The notes: generated from the sequence alone by a model not told the origin. DNA of 64,000 nucleotides from Hwanghaeella grinnelliae (GCF_004005845.1 NZ_SADE01000001.1:2170001-2234000); one strand, 5' to 3'; counted from the stretch's first letter, positions 17,904 through 28,478 are shown. Program-made: numbers and translations.

Positions 17904-18812
17904 CTAATCCTTCGCCACGGTGGATGCCAGATTCTGCCCGGTCAGTTTCAGGCCGAGCCAAACGGCCAGCGACGTGAAAGCCAACAGCACGCAGCCGAAT
18001 GTCGCCCCCGCTTCCCAGTTATACCGGGTGATGAACTGCTGATAGATCTGTTCGGTGAACCACATGCTGTTCTTGCCGCCGAGCAGAACCGGCGTCAGGT
18101 AACTGCCGGCACAGAGCATGAAGACGATGATGCAGCCAGCGACGATGCCGGGCATGGCATAGGGAATGACGATCCGACGCAGCACGGTGAAACGACTGCC
18201 GCCGAGATTGTAACCGGCTTCGATCAAGGCATTGTCCATCCCATCCATGGTCGATACCAGGGGCACGATCATGAACAGCACGACGGTATAGACCAGCCCC
18301 ATCACGACGGTAACATCGTTGTACAACAGTTCCACCGGTTCCCCGATCAAACCCGCACCCTGCAACAGGCTGGAAAACACACCGGTTTCCCGCAGCAGCA
18401 AAATCCAACCGAAGGCGCGGACGAGGTCGCTGACCCATAGGGGGATCAGGCATAAAAGAAACAGCGCGGCCCGCGACCGTTTGCGCGCGATCTTCGCGAT
18501 GTAATACGCAACCGGAAAGCCAACCAGCAACGCAAGCACCGTCACCAGAACGGAAATCCACGCGGTGCGTAAAAGTGTGTTCCAATAGATCGGTTCATTC
18601 AGGAATTCGAAATAGTTCGCCAGACCGAATTCATACACCCGGGGCGCCAGCTTGACCTGTAATGACAGATAGCCGATGCCGATCTGCGGCAGAACGATCA
18701 GCAGCAATATCCACAACGCGAATGGCGTGAACAGCAGGATCAGCGAAAGGCGGCCTGTATCCGTACGCAACACGGCGTCAGTCCTCCGCCTTGAAACAGA
18801 TACCGCCGGCAT
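17904..18812 (-). CDS. ABC transporter permease, PotB type
   Basis: The product is 302 aa with six predicted helices and the ATPase-contact loop LIEAGYNLGGSRFTVLRRI (about 198-216). It overlaps the 3' end of the ATPase gene by 35 bases, indicating tight operon packing. It forms the channel with the PotC-like subunit. Confidence 0.83.
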   Translation of the reverse strand: MPAVSVSRRRTDAVLRTDTGRLSLILLFTPFALWILLLIVLPQIGIGYLSLQVKLAPRVYEFGLANYFEFLNEPIYWNTLLRTAWISVLVTVLALLVGFPVAYYIAKIARKRSRAALFLLCLIPLWVSDLVRAFGWILLLRETGVFSSLLQGAGLIGEPVELLYNDVTVVMGLVYTVVLFMIVPLVSTMDGMDNALIEAGYNLGGSRFTVLRRIVIPYAMPGIVAGCIIVFMLCAGSYLTPVLLGGKNSMWFTEQIYQQFITRYNWEAGATFGCVLLAFTSLAVWLGLKLTGQNLASTVAKD

Positions 18813-19944
18813 GCGGCCATTCCAACGTCACATCCTGCCCGACGGACTCGCGTGAGAGGCCCCCGTCCAGACGATGATCGACCTCGATCAACTCCCCGCG
18901 CGACGTCCTCACCAGCACCCTGCTGTTCGCCCCGTTGAACAGGAAGCTGTCGATTGTCCCCTGCAACCGATTGCGGTCGGGCGCGTCGGGCAAAAGGCCC
19001 GGCGTCACCACCAAGGCTTCCGGTCGGACGAAGACCGATGCCGTGTCACCAACCGATAACCGGCCAGTATTTGATGATCCGCCCCCCTGCCCCGATGATC
19101 CCCCGGCTAGGGGTGCGACCAAGGTCGCGCCACCATCCAGGCCGACTTTCACCTGGTCCCGATCCAACGCGGTGACAGTACCCGACCAGCGATTGCTGTC
19201 GCCGACGAACCCGGCGACGAAGGCTGACGAGGGCGCCCGGTACAGGTCTTCCGGCGCCCCGATCTGTTCGAAGCGCCCGGCATTCATGACCGCGACATTG
19301 TCGGACATAACCAAGGCTTCGGATTGATCATGGGTGATGTAGAGGAAGGTCGTGTTGAACTGATGCTGAAGCTGTTTCAACTCGATCTTCATATGTTCCC
19401 GCAGCTTGAGATCGAGCGCCCCCAACGGTTCGTCGAGCAGCAGCACATCCGGCTCAAGAACCATGCAGCGCGCAATCGCCACACGTTGTTTCTGTCCGCC
19501 GGAAAGCTGGGAAATACGCTTCCCTTCGTATCCGGCCAGACCGATCCGGTCGAGGACGGCGGCGACCCGTGTCTTGATCTCGCTTTTGCTATCCCCCCGG
19601 CATCGCAACCCGTATGCGATATTCTCGCCCACATCCATCATCGGAAAGAGGGCGAGATGCTGAAAAACCATTTTCACGTTTCGTTTGTTCGGCCCGATCG
19701 ACAGAACCGATTGCCCCTTTATGCGGATATCGCCGCCGCTCGGCGTCTCGAACCCCGCAATCATCCGCATCAAGGTCGTCTTTCCGCAACCCGATGGCCC
19801 GAGGATCGAGAAGAAGGAACCGCTGGGCACTTCCAGGGACACGTCGTTCACGGCGCAGAAGGCGCCGAACATCTTGGTCAGGTTATCGCATTGAAGGTCG
19901 AACATGATTACGCGCGGGCTTTCAACTCTCGGTGTTTCGGCCAT
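18778..19944 (-). CDS. ABC transporter ATPase, PotA type
   Basis: The product is 388 aa from the ATG at 19944; a second ATG at 19905 is equally possible, since neither has a clear ribosome site. Walker A is GPSGCGKTT, signature LSGGQKQRVAIARCM, Walker B VLLLDEPLGALD, switch YITHDQ. A C-terminal TOBE-like region follows, containing an unusual Gly/Ser-rich loop (GGSSGQGGGSSNTG). It powers the polyamine-type importer. Confidence 0.83.
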   Translation of the reverse strand: MAETPRVESPRVIMFDLQCDNLTKMFGAFCAVNDVSLEVPSGSFFSILGPSGCGKTTLMRMIAGFETPSGGDIRIKGQSVLSIGPNKRNVKMVFQHLALFPMMDVGENIAYGLRCRGDSKSEIKTRVAAVLDRIGLAGYEGKRISQLSGGQKQRVAIARCMVLEPDVLLLDEPLGALDLKLREHMKIELKQLQHQFNTTFLYITHDQSEALVMSDNVAVMNAGRFEQIGAPEDLYRAPSSAFVAGFVGDSNRWSGTVTALDRDQVKVGLDGGATLVAPLAGGSSGQGGGSSNTGRLSVGDTASVFVRPEALVVTPGLLPDAPDRNRLQGTIDSFLFNGANSRVLVRTSRGELIEVDHRLDGGLSRESVGQDVTLEWPHAGGICFKAED

Positions 19945-20008
19945 CCGGCGAACGCTATCGGGCCCTGGTTGACCCGATAGCGTCCTCACCGGACGAATGG
20001 ACGTATGC

Positions 20009-21079
20009 TTAGTCTGACGCCGCCTTGATGCGGTCCAGGACCTTGCCTTCCATATCCTCAAGCCCGGCCGGCACGCTTGGCATGACTTTTAGGTTGGCGA
20101 TGGCGGCATCGTCGAAGGCGAGGTTGACCGCTTCCCGCGCCGCATCCGGCATCAATTCCTTGCCCCCTTTGACCGCGCTGATGGCGCCGGAGGATTTGGA
20201 AATCATGGTCACGATTTCAGGCTGATTGACGAAGTTGATCCACTTATAGGCCGCGTCATCTGCCTTGCCCTTTGCCGGCAAGGTGAACGTGTCGATCCAG
20301 GCGAGCGCCCCCGTCCGTGTCGGCACGAAGCGGATATTGGGGTTCTGGCTATAAAGTTTGAACGCCGTGGAATCCCAGGCGTCGGAGGCAACCACTTCGC
20401 CGGAAAGCATCAGGTTCGAGAGCATGTCGCCGCCGGTCCAATAGGCCTTCACGTTCTTTTTGCAGTCGATCAGCTTGGCTTCCAGTTTGTCCAGAATAGC
20501 CTGATACGCCGCGGGATCGTCATAGGCGTCGAACGGGTTCATGCCCATGTCGAAGGCCATGCCCAACAACACGCCGCGCTTGAGGCGCATCGATACACGC
20601 CCGCTGTATTTGGGGTCGCAAAGGTCGGTCCATCCCTTGAGGTCCGGCGCCTTTGAAACATCGACGATCAGTCCCTGCGTGCCCCATTGATGCGGGAAGG
20701 AATAGAGTTCCCCGTCGATCGTGGCGTATTTCTTGACCGAATCCATCAGCACCGGTTCGATCACCGAAGCGTCAATCTTGGAAATATCGATCGGCTTGTA
20801 GATACCGTATTCCGACTGCGCCGCCTTGATGCGGGAGACACTGGGTTGGGCAAGATCGAAGCCGGCCCCACCGGTCGCACGCAGCTTGGCGACCATTTCC
20901 TCATTGTTCGAGAATGTAACCTCGACATCGATGTCGGGGTATTTCTTCTCGAAAAGGGCGATCACTTCATCGGGGGCATATCCGCCCCAGGTCAGCAGCC
21001 GCAGCGTTTCCGCATTGGCCGAGGACGCGCATAGGGCCGCAACGGCGCCGGCGCAAATGGCATTGAGAAATTTATTCAC
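20009..21079 (-). CDS. Periplasmic binding protein, PotD/PotF type
   Basis: The product is 356 aa with a signal peptide ending in SANA (about residue 23). The mature start, ETLRLLTWGGYAPDEV, is characteristic of the spermidine/putrescine-binding family. It lies 25 bases after the glycosidase-like gene and before the ATPase gene. The ligand may be something other than a polyamine, given the sugar-enzyme neighbour. Confidence 0.83.
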   Translation of the reverse strand: MNKFLNAICAGAVAALCASSANAETLRLLTWGGYAPDEVIALFEKKYPDIDVEVTFSNNEEMVAKLRATGGAGFDLAQPSVSRIKAAQSEYGIYKPIDISKIDASVIEPVLMDSVKKYATIDGELYSFPHQWGTQGLIVDVSKAPDLKGWTDLCDPKYSGRVSMRLKRGVLLGMAFDMGMNPFDAYDDPAAYQAILDKLEAKLIDCKKNVKAYWTGGDMLSNLMLSGEVVASDAWDSTAFKLYSQNPNIRFVPTRTGALAWIDTFTLPAKGKADDAAYKWINFVNQPEIVTMISKSSGAISAVKGGKELMPDAAREAVNLAFDDAAIANLKVMPSVPAGLEDMEGKVLDRIKAASD

Positions 21080-21104
21080 TTAAGCCTCCTGTTCGTTGAT
21101 GTTG

Positions 21105-23819
21105 CTATCCGGCTTGAAGCGCCGTGTTCTTGTTGATCTGAACCGTGAAATACGGTTGACCCGCGACGCTTTCCGAAAGACCTGGAAAAAGGCTCACCGC
21201 GCCCTCGTCCTGAAATTCGAAATAATATTGAAGCGGGTATGGCGCCGCGGAATAGTCGCCGGGTATGGCGCCGTGATACGCACCGTCCCTGTATTCCAGC
21301 GGGCCGGATTGCCATGCCTCCGCTTGATTGACGTGACGAAAATACAGCCGCCCCGCGCGGCGGACCGCATCGAGTGGGCTGCATGTCAACGCGATGTCCT
21401 TGCCTGTCGAAAGGTCGGTCGGCTGGCTGTGGAGACAGGTCAATTGCTGCGGCGACGACCACCCCTCGACACGTTCGATAAGGGCGGCGGCCAAACCGGT
21501 ATTCGTCGTTTCGCCGTCGACCGCCGTGCCGTCACGCCCCGCCAGGATCGCCACCATGTCGGCGATGTCCTGATCGATCGCCGGCAAGCGGTCGTCCCAA
21601 CGTCCGCTTAGCCAAGAATGCGGTCCATAGGTGAGGTCCGGCACATAATGTGCCCTTCCCTCTTCCGCCGCGACGGCCCAAGCATCGCGCGCAAGTCTGT
21701 ACCGGCAAAGGGCCGCGTCACCGACCGACGGCGCGCCTAGCAGCAGGAAAATCTCCCACAACACCGCCGCGCGGGTCTTTTCCGCGAAGAACCGGCCAAT
21801 GGCCGCATGTATGGTGACATCCGCCGAAAATCGCCTTAATTCCGGACTGTGTTCGGAAACGCCCGCCCGCGCCCGTTCATTGGCCAGGACCGCCTTGGCA
21901 CTCAGGGTTTCCAGCCAATTCGCCCAGGTCAGCGGGGCGATGCGGTCGACCGGCTCGCCGGCCACCAGGGCCGCCGCGCATTCCGCCGGCGACATGAAGA
22001 GCTGGGGGTCGCAGGAGCCGACCGTGCCGTAACGCGCCGGTTTGAACAGTTCATATCCGTACGGCAAATACGGCGCCTCATGCACCACGGACATGTTCTC
22101 GTATATTTCGGGCCAATACGAATTGTTCGATGCCGTCGGCGTATGACACAGAGTAATCAAAGGGAGGATACGGGTCGCGTTCGCCATCGCCGTACGGCAA
22201 TCGCGCGCCGCACCGTCGAATTGAGCGGAAAGATATCTGTCCGCGCTGTCGTCGACCGATGCCGGGTTATACAGCCCCCGCCCCCAGACCCGGTAGGTAT
22301 AGGCGAACTTCTGCCAATCCCGGCGGCGCAACAGGGTCGAGTCCTTATAGCCGGTCCGATCCCCCGGAAGCCCGCTGCCCATGCGCCCTTTGAAGGAGAG
22401 CGGCTCACACAGCTCTACGCCCGCCGAGCCGCAAAACGTGGAATGCCGGCCATAGCCGCCGGCCAAGACCGGATCGCCCCACAGCAGCACGCGCATCGTT
22501 CCCGGCCATATGCGGTAGACGACGTCATAGGGCCGGCCATCCTTCAACAGATCGCCATAGCTGTAGCGCATGAATTTCCGGGCGCCTTCGCTGAAGCGCC
22601 ACGTGCCTTCGTGCTCTGCCGCATCCGGGCCGGAATAAAGCGTCTTCATATCGCGGCCGGCGCCGCCGTCACCGCCCGCCCCCGTTTCCAGCTCCAATGC
22701 CCGGATCGACGCCTGGTGGTATGGCAATCCCATATGTTCCGATGTGTATTTCGGGGAGATGCAGACAGGCATGCCGGTTCCCAGCGCGATCTGGATCATG
22801 CGTTCGTCGATGCCCTTCGCATGCAGATCCAATTGGATCGTCCGGCCGCATCCGGTCACGGCTTCGAAATAGGTTTCCCAGAAATCGTAGCTTCCTTCCG
22901 GAATGCCGCATTCCACATGGACGCGCAGGGTGAGACCCGTGATGTCAGGCACCTCCGCCAAGATTATGGCCAGGGCGTCACGGCAATAGGCGGCCCGATT
23001 TTCCTTGGTCACGCCCTTGATCTGATAGTTGGCATTCGGGCTGTTCGCGAAATCGTAGCTTTGCGTCCACAACGCCAGATGAAACGACAGCCCACGGCGG
23101 CGCGCTTCGGCGGCGATGAAGCGCAGGGTATCCAGGTTCTTTTCCCGCTCCGCCGCGGTCAGGCCTTCCGCTTCGACGTTATGGCCCGGGACCTGGACCA
23201 GGAACGGATAGGCGAAGTGAAAATAGACATCCGAAATGAACTCGTTTCCATAGGGGTAGTTATATTGCATTCCCATGGTCATTGAGACGCGGTTGAACCG
23301 ATGTGTAACCAGATGCGTCAGGTATTCGCACCACCCCTCGCGATCGTGGAACCACGGCAGATCTTCGGCGACGCTTTGAAAGCAACGGCTGATGCTGCGC
23401 ACTTTTGCGACCGGCGTTTCGACCAAGGGCGTCGGCAGGGTCAGGGCGTCGTCCAGACTGGCCGCGTAGCGCACGCGGTCGGCTAATTCCATTACGGCGT
23501 AAACGAGGCCGCGTAGATCCGCTCCATAGGCATGGATCTGCCGGCGCCCATCCGCTTCCGCTTCGAACAAGGCGAAACTGTCTTCAGCGTCGGGCAGGGT
23601 TACCCCCATGCGACCCGCTGCTTCAATAAACGCATCGGATTTAGAAAGGGAAAGGATCAGTTCGGGCGGTGAAAACTCTGTCGTTCCCATCCCATCGAAG
23701 CGTTCGACAATGCACCGCTCCAACTCGCCCAGCGCCCAGACGATTTGGTCCGGCATTTCAGTACCGGCGGGGCAATCCAAGAACCGACGAACGACAACGC
23801 CCTGCGTAATCTCTGACAA
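21105..23819 (-). CDS. Large glycoside-hydrolase-like protein, unrecognised family
   Basis: The product is 904 aa, starting at a TTG with AGAGAAG upstream; an internal ATG at residue 22 is an alternative. No signal peptide is seen, so it is probably cytoplasmic. Residues about 85-115 (HAYGADLRGLVYAVMELADR) resemble the small N-terminal domain that precedes the barrel in alpha-glucuronidase and hexosaminidase families. Residues about 150-480 read like a TIM barrel (THRFNRVSMTMGMQYNYPYG, LRVHVECGIPEGSYDF). It heads the operon with the importer, so it may process the imported compound. Catalytic residues and substrate are unknown. Confidence 0.6.
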   Translation of the reverse strand: MSEITQGVVVRRFLDCPAGTEMPDQIVWALGELERCIVERFDGMGTTEFSPPELILSLSKSDAFIEAAGRMGVTLPDAEDSFALFEAEADGRRQIHAYGADLRGLVYAVMELADRVRYAASLDDALTLPTPLVETPVAKVRSISRCFQSVAEDLPWFHDREGWCEYLTHLVTHRFNRVSMTMGMQYNYPYGNEFISDVYFHFAYPFLVQVPGHNVEAEGLTAAEREKNLDTLRFIAAEARRRGLSFHLALWTQSYDFANSPNANYQIKGVTKENRAAYCRDALAIILAEVPDITGLTLRVHVECGIPEGSYDFWETYFEAVTGCGRTIQLDLHAKGIDERMIQIALGTGMPVCISPKYTSEHMGLPYHQASIRALELETGAGGDGGAGRDMKTLYSGPDAAEHEGTWRFSEGARKFMRYSYGDLLKDGRPYDVVYRIWPGTMRVLLWGDPVLAGGYGRHSTFCGSAGVELCEPLSFKGRMGSGLPGDRTGYKDSTLLRRRDWQKFAYTYRVWGRGLYNPASVDDSADRYLSAQFDGAARDCRTAMANATRILPLITLCHTPTASNNSYWPEIYENMSVVHEAPYLPYGYELFKPARYGTVGSCDPQLFMSPAECAAALVAGEPVDRIAPLTWANWLETLSAKAVLANERARAGVSEHSPELRRFSADVTIHAAIGRFFAEKTRAAVLWEIFLLLGAPSVGDAALCRYRLARDAWAVAAEEGRAHYVPDLTYGPHSWLSGRWDDRLPAIDQDIADMVAILAGRDGTAVDGETTNTGLAAALIERVEGWSSPQQLTCLHSQPTDLSTGKDIALTCSPLDAVRRAGRLYFRHVNQAEAWQSGPLEYRDGAYHGAIPGDYSAAPYPLQYYFEFQDEGAVSLFPGLSESVAGQPYFTVQINKNTALQAG

Positions 23820-24127
23820 TGTTTATGCTTCTCTCTGCCGACCCTGGACCGACGGACGCGGCGACAAACCGGACCGTTCTTTAAAGTCAGCCTATGCAGC
23901 CCCAGCCGATGCGAGAAGCGAATTATATTGCAGACATTGATCGTTTATTCAGATTTTCTAATCTTTTAGTGCTTGTGGAGATTTAGCGGTACTGCAAAGG
24001 CCTCCCCAGATTTCCGAACCGGCAAATGCCGAACTTACGTTATCGACGAAACCGCCTGAATTATTGAAAAACAGGAAATAGCGAAGAGATGCTGTCTTGT
24101 GGCGAAAACAGATACACGCCGCGCGGT
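23820..24127. other. Intergenic region between epimerase and glycosidase-like genes
   Basis: About 308 bases. The stretch 23930-23975 is AT-rich with a short inverted repeat, AGATT-N4-AATCT, and may carry the promoter of the importer operon. No gene, clear terminator or recognisable promoter pair is visible. Confidence 0.5.
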
Positions 24128-25114
24128 TCAGTCCTCGACGGGGAAAGGACCGTCGGTGAACACCGTGTCGTGGTAGCCCTTGATGCCGACGGCACGGGCG
24201 AGCGGGCTGCGGAAGTCCTCGCCCCGTCCCACCTTGTCGAGCGCGGCGGCGAAGTCCCATTTCGGTTTCCAGCCCAATGCGTCCATCGCCGGCCGGCTGA
24301 CATAGACCCGGTCGATGCTGTCGAACATGGACCACCCCTTTTCCTCGTAGACCGCTCGGGCTTCCGGGAAATACCGCCACAGCACTTCGGGCGCATTCCG
24401 CCGCAAGTCGACAAGATCGTTTTCCGCGAACGGTGTCGGGGCTGAGGCGATAAACCGTTGAAACCCCAGTTCCGGGGCATGGTCCAGCGCCAACAAATGC
24501 GCATCCACCAAATCGGCCAGATCGGCCCGCCGGTATAGCAATTCGTTCATCTGGGCGTTGGCGGTGTCGAACCGGTCCCGGATCGCGGCAGTGTCGTCCT
24601 CCTCCGGAAAGAAGCGCGACGTCCGCAGGATGATCAGCGGCAGGCCGCGCCGCCGAGAAAACAATTCGCACAGATGTTCGGCCCCAAGTTTGGTCGCGCC
24701 ATAGATGTTCTTAGGGATCGGCGTCACCGCCTCGGTGATCCAGGCGGCAGGCTCTGTCGGTGCCGGTGTCAGGGCGCACCCAAATGTGCTGGTCGTACTG
24801 GTGAAGACGAACGCCTCGACTTGCGCCTGCATCGCCGCCTCGAGCAAGCAGAGCGTGCCCGTCACATTCGTATCGATGAAGTCCTGGGCGGCATGCGTCG
24901 CGACATGGGGCTTGTGCAGGGTCGCCGTATGGATGACCGACCGGACATCTTCAAACACCCGTTTCAGCAAATCCCTGTCCGTGATCGACCCGACGATATC
25001 GGTGTAGGGCGACGGTTTGATGTCCAGCCCAAGGGCCGGCCGCCCCGCATCCCGCAAGACACGCATCAGCCCCTCGCCCAGATGTCCGGCGCTTCCGGTA
25101 ACCAGGATCGTCAT
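24128..25114 (-). CDS. NAD-dependent epimerase/dehydratase (extended SDR)
   Basis: The product is 328 aa from the ATG at 25114, preceded by GGAAGGA; the frame opens further upstream but without a site. The N terminus TILVTGSAGHLGEGL is the Rossmann TGxxGxxG motif, and NIYGATKLGAEHL carries the catalytic YxxxK. It acts on a nucleotide-sugar or a related carbonyl substrate that cannot be named from sequence. Confidence 0.75.
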   Translation of the reverse strand: MTILVTGSAGHLGEGLMRVLRDAGRPALGLDIKPSPYTDIVGSITDRDLLKRVFEDVRSVIHTATLHKPHVATHAAQDFIDTNVTGTLCLLEAAMQAQVEAFVFTSTTSTFGCALTPAPTEPAAWITEAVTPIPKNIYGATKLGAEHLCELFSRRRGLPLIILRTSRFFPEEDDTAAIRDRFDTANAQMNELLYRRADLADLVDAHLLALDHAPELGFQRFIASAPTPFAENDLVDLRRNAPEVLWRYFPEARAVYEEKGWSMFDSIDRVYVSRPAMDALGWKPKWDFAAALDKVGRGEDFRSPLARAVGIKGYHDTVFTDGPFPVED

Positions 25115-25243
25115 GGGAAATGTCCTTCCCGCCGTCTTCAACCGCCGGCACCCTACCAGCCGTGCCGGGGCGTGCTACGCATAAAACATGCGCGTCGCAC
25201 GCTGGCGACGGGGCGGTCCCGGCGCCGCCCGCTGCCGTCGCTG

Positions 25244-26236
25244 TTATTCCCGCGACAGGCCTGCCGCCTGGGCGATCAGGTCGATGGAATGGATCCGCGC
25301 CTGATGATCGAAGACGTCGGAGACGACAATCAATTCATCCGCCTGGGTTTCCTTCACAAGCGCGTCCATGCCGGCCCGCACCGTGTCGGGGGAACCATAG
25401 ATCGAGCGCGCCAGCATGCCCATCGCCTGAACCTTTTCCTGCGGCGACCAATAGGTCTCGATATCGTCGATCGGCGGTTTGCTCAGGCCCCGCGCACCCC
25501 GGAATATATTGGTGAAGGACATTTGCTGGGTGGTCGCCAGACGCTTGGCTTCCGCATCCGTATCGGCGGCAATGATGTTCACGCCGACCATGGCATGCGG
25601 CTTGTCCAACTGTTCCGACGGCTTGAACCGGCTGCGATAGAGTTCCAGCGCCGGCAGCAGATAGTCGGGCGCGAAATGGGAGGCGAAGGCATAAGGCAGG
25701 CCTAGTTCGGCGGCCAGCATCGCACCGAAATTGCTGGATCCCAAAATCCACAGCGGCACTTCAGTGCCCGCCGCCGGGATGGCGACGATGCGCTGGTCGG
25801 GCTGGGCCGGCGCCAGGAAGGCCTGCAATTCCATGACATCCTGCGGGAAATGGTCCGACGATCCCGGATCGCGGCGCAGCGCCCGTAAAGTCATCTGATC
25901 CGTCCCCGGCGCGCGGCCCAGGCCCAGATCGATCCGCCCGGGAAACAGACGTTCCAGCGTGCCGAATTGTTCTGCGATGATATAGGGCGCGTGGTTCGGC
26001 AGCATGATGCCCCCGGCCCCGACGCGGATTTTCTTCGTCCCTGCCGCGATATGCCCAATGACGACCGAAGTGGCCGCACTGGCGATGCCGGCCAGGTTGT
26101 GATGCTCGGCCACCCAGATCCGGTTATAGCCCCAGCTCTCCGCATGCTGGGCGACGTCCCGAGCGTTATAGAGCGCGCCCGCCGCATCGGTCGCTTCGGT
26201 CACCCGGACAAGGTCGAGAATGGAAATCGGCGTCAT
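25244..26236 (-). CDS. Luciferase-like flavin-dependent monooxygenase family protein
   Basis: The product is 330 aa, the usual size for single-component LLM proteins such as the YhbW group. Motifs are [16 protein letters not shown] near 42-57, [15 protein letters not shown] and [14 protein letters not shown]. It would use FMN or F420-like flavin to oxidise an unknown substrate. It stands alone, 129 bases upstream of the epimerase gene on the same strand. Confidence 0.8.
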   Translation of the reverse strand: MTPISILDLVRVTEATDAAGALYNARDVAQHAESWGYNRIWVAEHHNLAGIASAATSVVIGHIAAGTKKIRVGAGGIMLPNHAPYIIAEQFGTLERLFPGRIDLGLGRAPGTDQMTLRALRRDPGSSDHFPQDVMELQAFLAPAQPDQRIVAIPAAGTEVPLWILGSSNFGAMLAAELGLPYAFASHFAPDYLLPALELYRSRFKPSEQLDKPHAMVGVNIIAADTDAEAKRLATTQQMSFTNIFRGARGLSKPPIDDIETYWSPQEKVQAMGMLARSIYGSPDTVRAGMDALVKETQADELIVVSDVFDHQARIHSIDLIAQAAGLSRE

Positions 26237-26335
26237 GGTACCACCACCTATCTACTGTTGGCTTACAGACATAGGTCACGAGTCGGGCCAGAGGGAGTGC
26301 GCGACAGGAAAAACGGCAAGGCCCTGAAATCACAA

Positions 26336-26371
26336 GCGGGCGGGAATCATCCTGGAATGAAACCCGCCCGC
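26336..26371 (-). terminator. Likely terminator after TonB receptor gene
   Basis: Perfect arms GCGGGCGGG and CCCGCCCGC, extended inward by TCAT/ATGA, sit about 70 bases past the receptor stop. The run after the stem on the minus strand is only moderately T-rich (TTGTGATTTC), so efficiency is uncertain. Confidence 0.55.
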
Positions 26372-26438
26372 GAGGTCGGACCGAACAACGGTCGGTCCTG
26401 GGGAACTATTCGCAAGTCAAACGGTCAGTCATCTGCGA

Positions 26439-28478
26439 TCAGAATGTCACCTTAAGGCCACCAAAGACCGACCGTGGATCGCCGGGGAAGAAGCTGGCGC
26501 TGTCCGCGCCATTCACATTGTCCCGAACCAGCGTACCCGCGATGTATTCCTTGTCCGTCAGGTTGCGCAGGTCCAGGAACCATTCCACCTCCCCCGGCAA
26601 GGCGCCGGACAAACCCAAATGCAACAAGGCAAAGCCAGCCGCTTCCGACGTGTTGGCATGGTCGATCCAGGTCCGGCCGCGAAGCTCGACCTTCGGCGTC
26701 ACCGTGACCCATGAAGCGGGGGACCATGCAAGTTGCGCATTCAGACTATGGTCCGGAATGCCTGCAATGTCGTTGTCACCGAACGAGATATCGTCGTCGA
26801 AACGAAAGTCATTCCAAAGATAGCTGGCCCGGAAAACGACTTCGGGGGTGAAGGCATAACTGCCGCCGACTTCCAATCCGCGATGTATCGTCCTGTCGGC
26901 ATTGGTCGTCCCGAGGGACACGCCGTTCTCATCGACCAGAGCCAAGAATTCGTTGTCGACGATGGAGTAGTATGCGGTTGCTTCGAATGCCGCTTTACCG
27001 GACCGATGCCGCCAGCCGAGTTCGACGGTGTCGGCCTCCTGCGCATCCGGTAAGGGCAGGTCGGGCAGAACGCGCGCCTCGCCGAACGGCGAGGGTTCGA
27101 AACTGCGGCTTACATTCGCGAATAGCTGATTTGCGGTGTCGAGGTCGTAAAGCGCACCCAGTTTCGGACTCCACCCTTCGAAGGTCTCATCATAGCTGTT
27201 CGCCGGCGTTGCCAGGTTGTCCAATTCACGTTTCGCAACGGTGAACTGTGTTCCCGCCTGCACGGTCAATGCATCGGTCAGACCATGGGAATATTCCGCA
27301 TAAGCGCTGTAGGTTTGCCCATCCAACTCAGTCCGTCCGTTGAAGGTTCCCGGATGCCCGCCGGCATTGGTGAAACGATCCTCCTGCCCGATATACCGCG
27401 CGGCGGAAATACCCGCGACGACCCGCCGGGCCGCATCCCCTTCGGCGAAATCGAACACACCGCGCAAGTCCAAGCCGGTATTGTCCGCTTTTTGCTTCAG
27501 CAAGCCGCGCACAGTTGGGTGATACCGGTTCTTTTTCGAATAATGGGCCGTCGAGGTAAGGTCGATCCCTTCCCGTGGCGCCCAGGAAAACCGTATGGCG
27601 GCACGCCCCAGCTGGTAGTCATTCGATGCATTCAGCGCTTCGGAATTGGTTAGGGCTTGTTCGGGGTCGGCATTAAATTGCGCCAAGGTGAGCGCACCCG
27701 GAATCTCAAGTTCGGAATCGACGTATTTCAGGAAAAGGCGCGTCTCGAACGTATCACTGACGCGCAAGCCTGCATTCGCCGAAACCCGGCGCCCACTGGT
27801 CGCGGAGTGGTCGCGCCAGCCGTCTTGCTTCCCGGCGGTAAAACTAACGACGCCATCCAGATCTTCGTGCGCGCCGGCCAGTTGAAAATGGCCCCGCCGC
27901 TGACCGAAGGAACCCGCATCGACCCGCGCTTCCAAGGTTTCCGCCGTACGACCCGTCGGGGTGACAAAATTGATCGCACCACCAAGTGCGCTTGCGCCGT
28001 ATTCCAAGCCATTACCGCCGCGCCACACTTCAGCATACTGCATCGACAGCGGGTCGATTTCCTGGAAGTCCCCTGCCCCATCGGCAAAGTTCAACGGAAT
28101 ACCGTCCTGATAAAGCTGAATCCCCCGCAGCAAGAAACCACGCTGGATACCGGACCCACGGATCGAAAGACGCGTTTCCTCGCCATGCCGGGTCTCCGCG
28201 AAGACGCCCGGCGCGTATTTCAAAACATCGCTGAGCGTGGTCGCGCGTGTGTCTTCAAAGTCCTCTGCATCCACCACGCTGGTTCCACCCGCGCGTTGGT
28301 CGAGTTTCTGTTGTGCCTGTTCAACGGCGGACTGAGTGGCTTCGACATTGATGGCTTCAAGGTGGACCGTGTCCTTCTTTTCAGCCTGGGTGGTGGAGAC
28401 GGTCTGCGCATGGACTGTGGTGGCGAACATCGCCAGTGCCGCTCCGGACAGGAGGCGGCGGAGTAATTCGTGTTTCAT
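26439..28478 (-). CDS. TonB-dependent outer-membrane receptor
   Basis: The product is 679 aa. I prefer the ATG at 28478, which opens directly into the signal peptide MKHELLRRLLSGAALAMFAT. A plug domain (about 45-165) contains DVLKYAPGVFAETRHGEETR and LRGIQLYQDGIPLN. A 22-strand barrel follows, ending in FGGLKVTF with the C-terminal Phe expected for barrel assembly. It imports an iron chelate, copper complex or other scarce nutrient using TonB energy. The DUF2946 gene just upstream is often found with metal-uptake receptors. Confidence 0.87.
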   Translation of the reverse strand: MKHELLRRLLSGAALAMFATTVHAQTVSTTQAEKKDTVHLEAINVEATQSAVEQAQQKLDQRAGGTSVVDAEDFEDTRATTLSDVLKYAPGVFAETRHGEETRLSIRGSGIQRGFLLRGIQLYQDGIPLNFADGAGDFQEIDPLSMQYAEVWRGGNGLEYGASALGGAINFVTPTGRTAETLEARVDAGSFGQRRGHFQLAGAHEDLDGVVSFTAGKQDGWRDHSATSGRRVSANAGLRVSDTFETRLFLKYVDSELEIPGALTLAQFNADPEQALTNSEALNASNDYQLGRAAIRFSWAPREGIDLTSTAHYSKKNRYHPTVRGLLKQKADNTGLDLRGVFDFAEGDAARRVVAGISAARYIGQEDRFTNAGGHPGTFNGRTELDGQTYSAYAEYSHGLTDALTVQAGTQFTVAKRELDNLATPANSYDETFEGWSPKLGALYDLDTANQLFANVSRSFEPSPFGEARVLPDLPLPDAQEADTVELGWRHRSGKAAFEATAYYSIVDNEFLALVDENGVSLGTTNADRTIHRGLEVGGSYAFTPEVVFRASYLWNDFRFDDDISFGDNDIAGIPDHSLNAQLAWSPASWVTVTPKVELRGRTWIDHANTSEAAGFALLHLGLSGALPGEVEWFLDLRNLTDKEYIAGTLVRDNVNGADSASFFPGDPRSVFGGLKVTF

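Noticed and set aside
21849-23285. Plus-strand open frame (478 codons) opposite the glycosidase-like gene
   Set aside because: The minus-strand product has domain-like structure and operon context; the plus frame does not.
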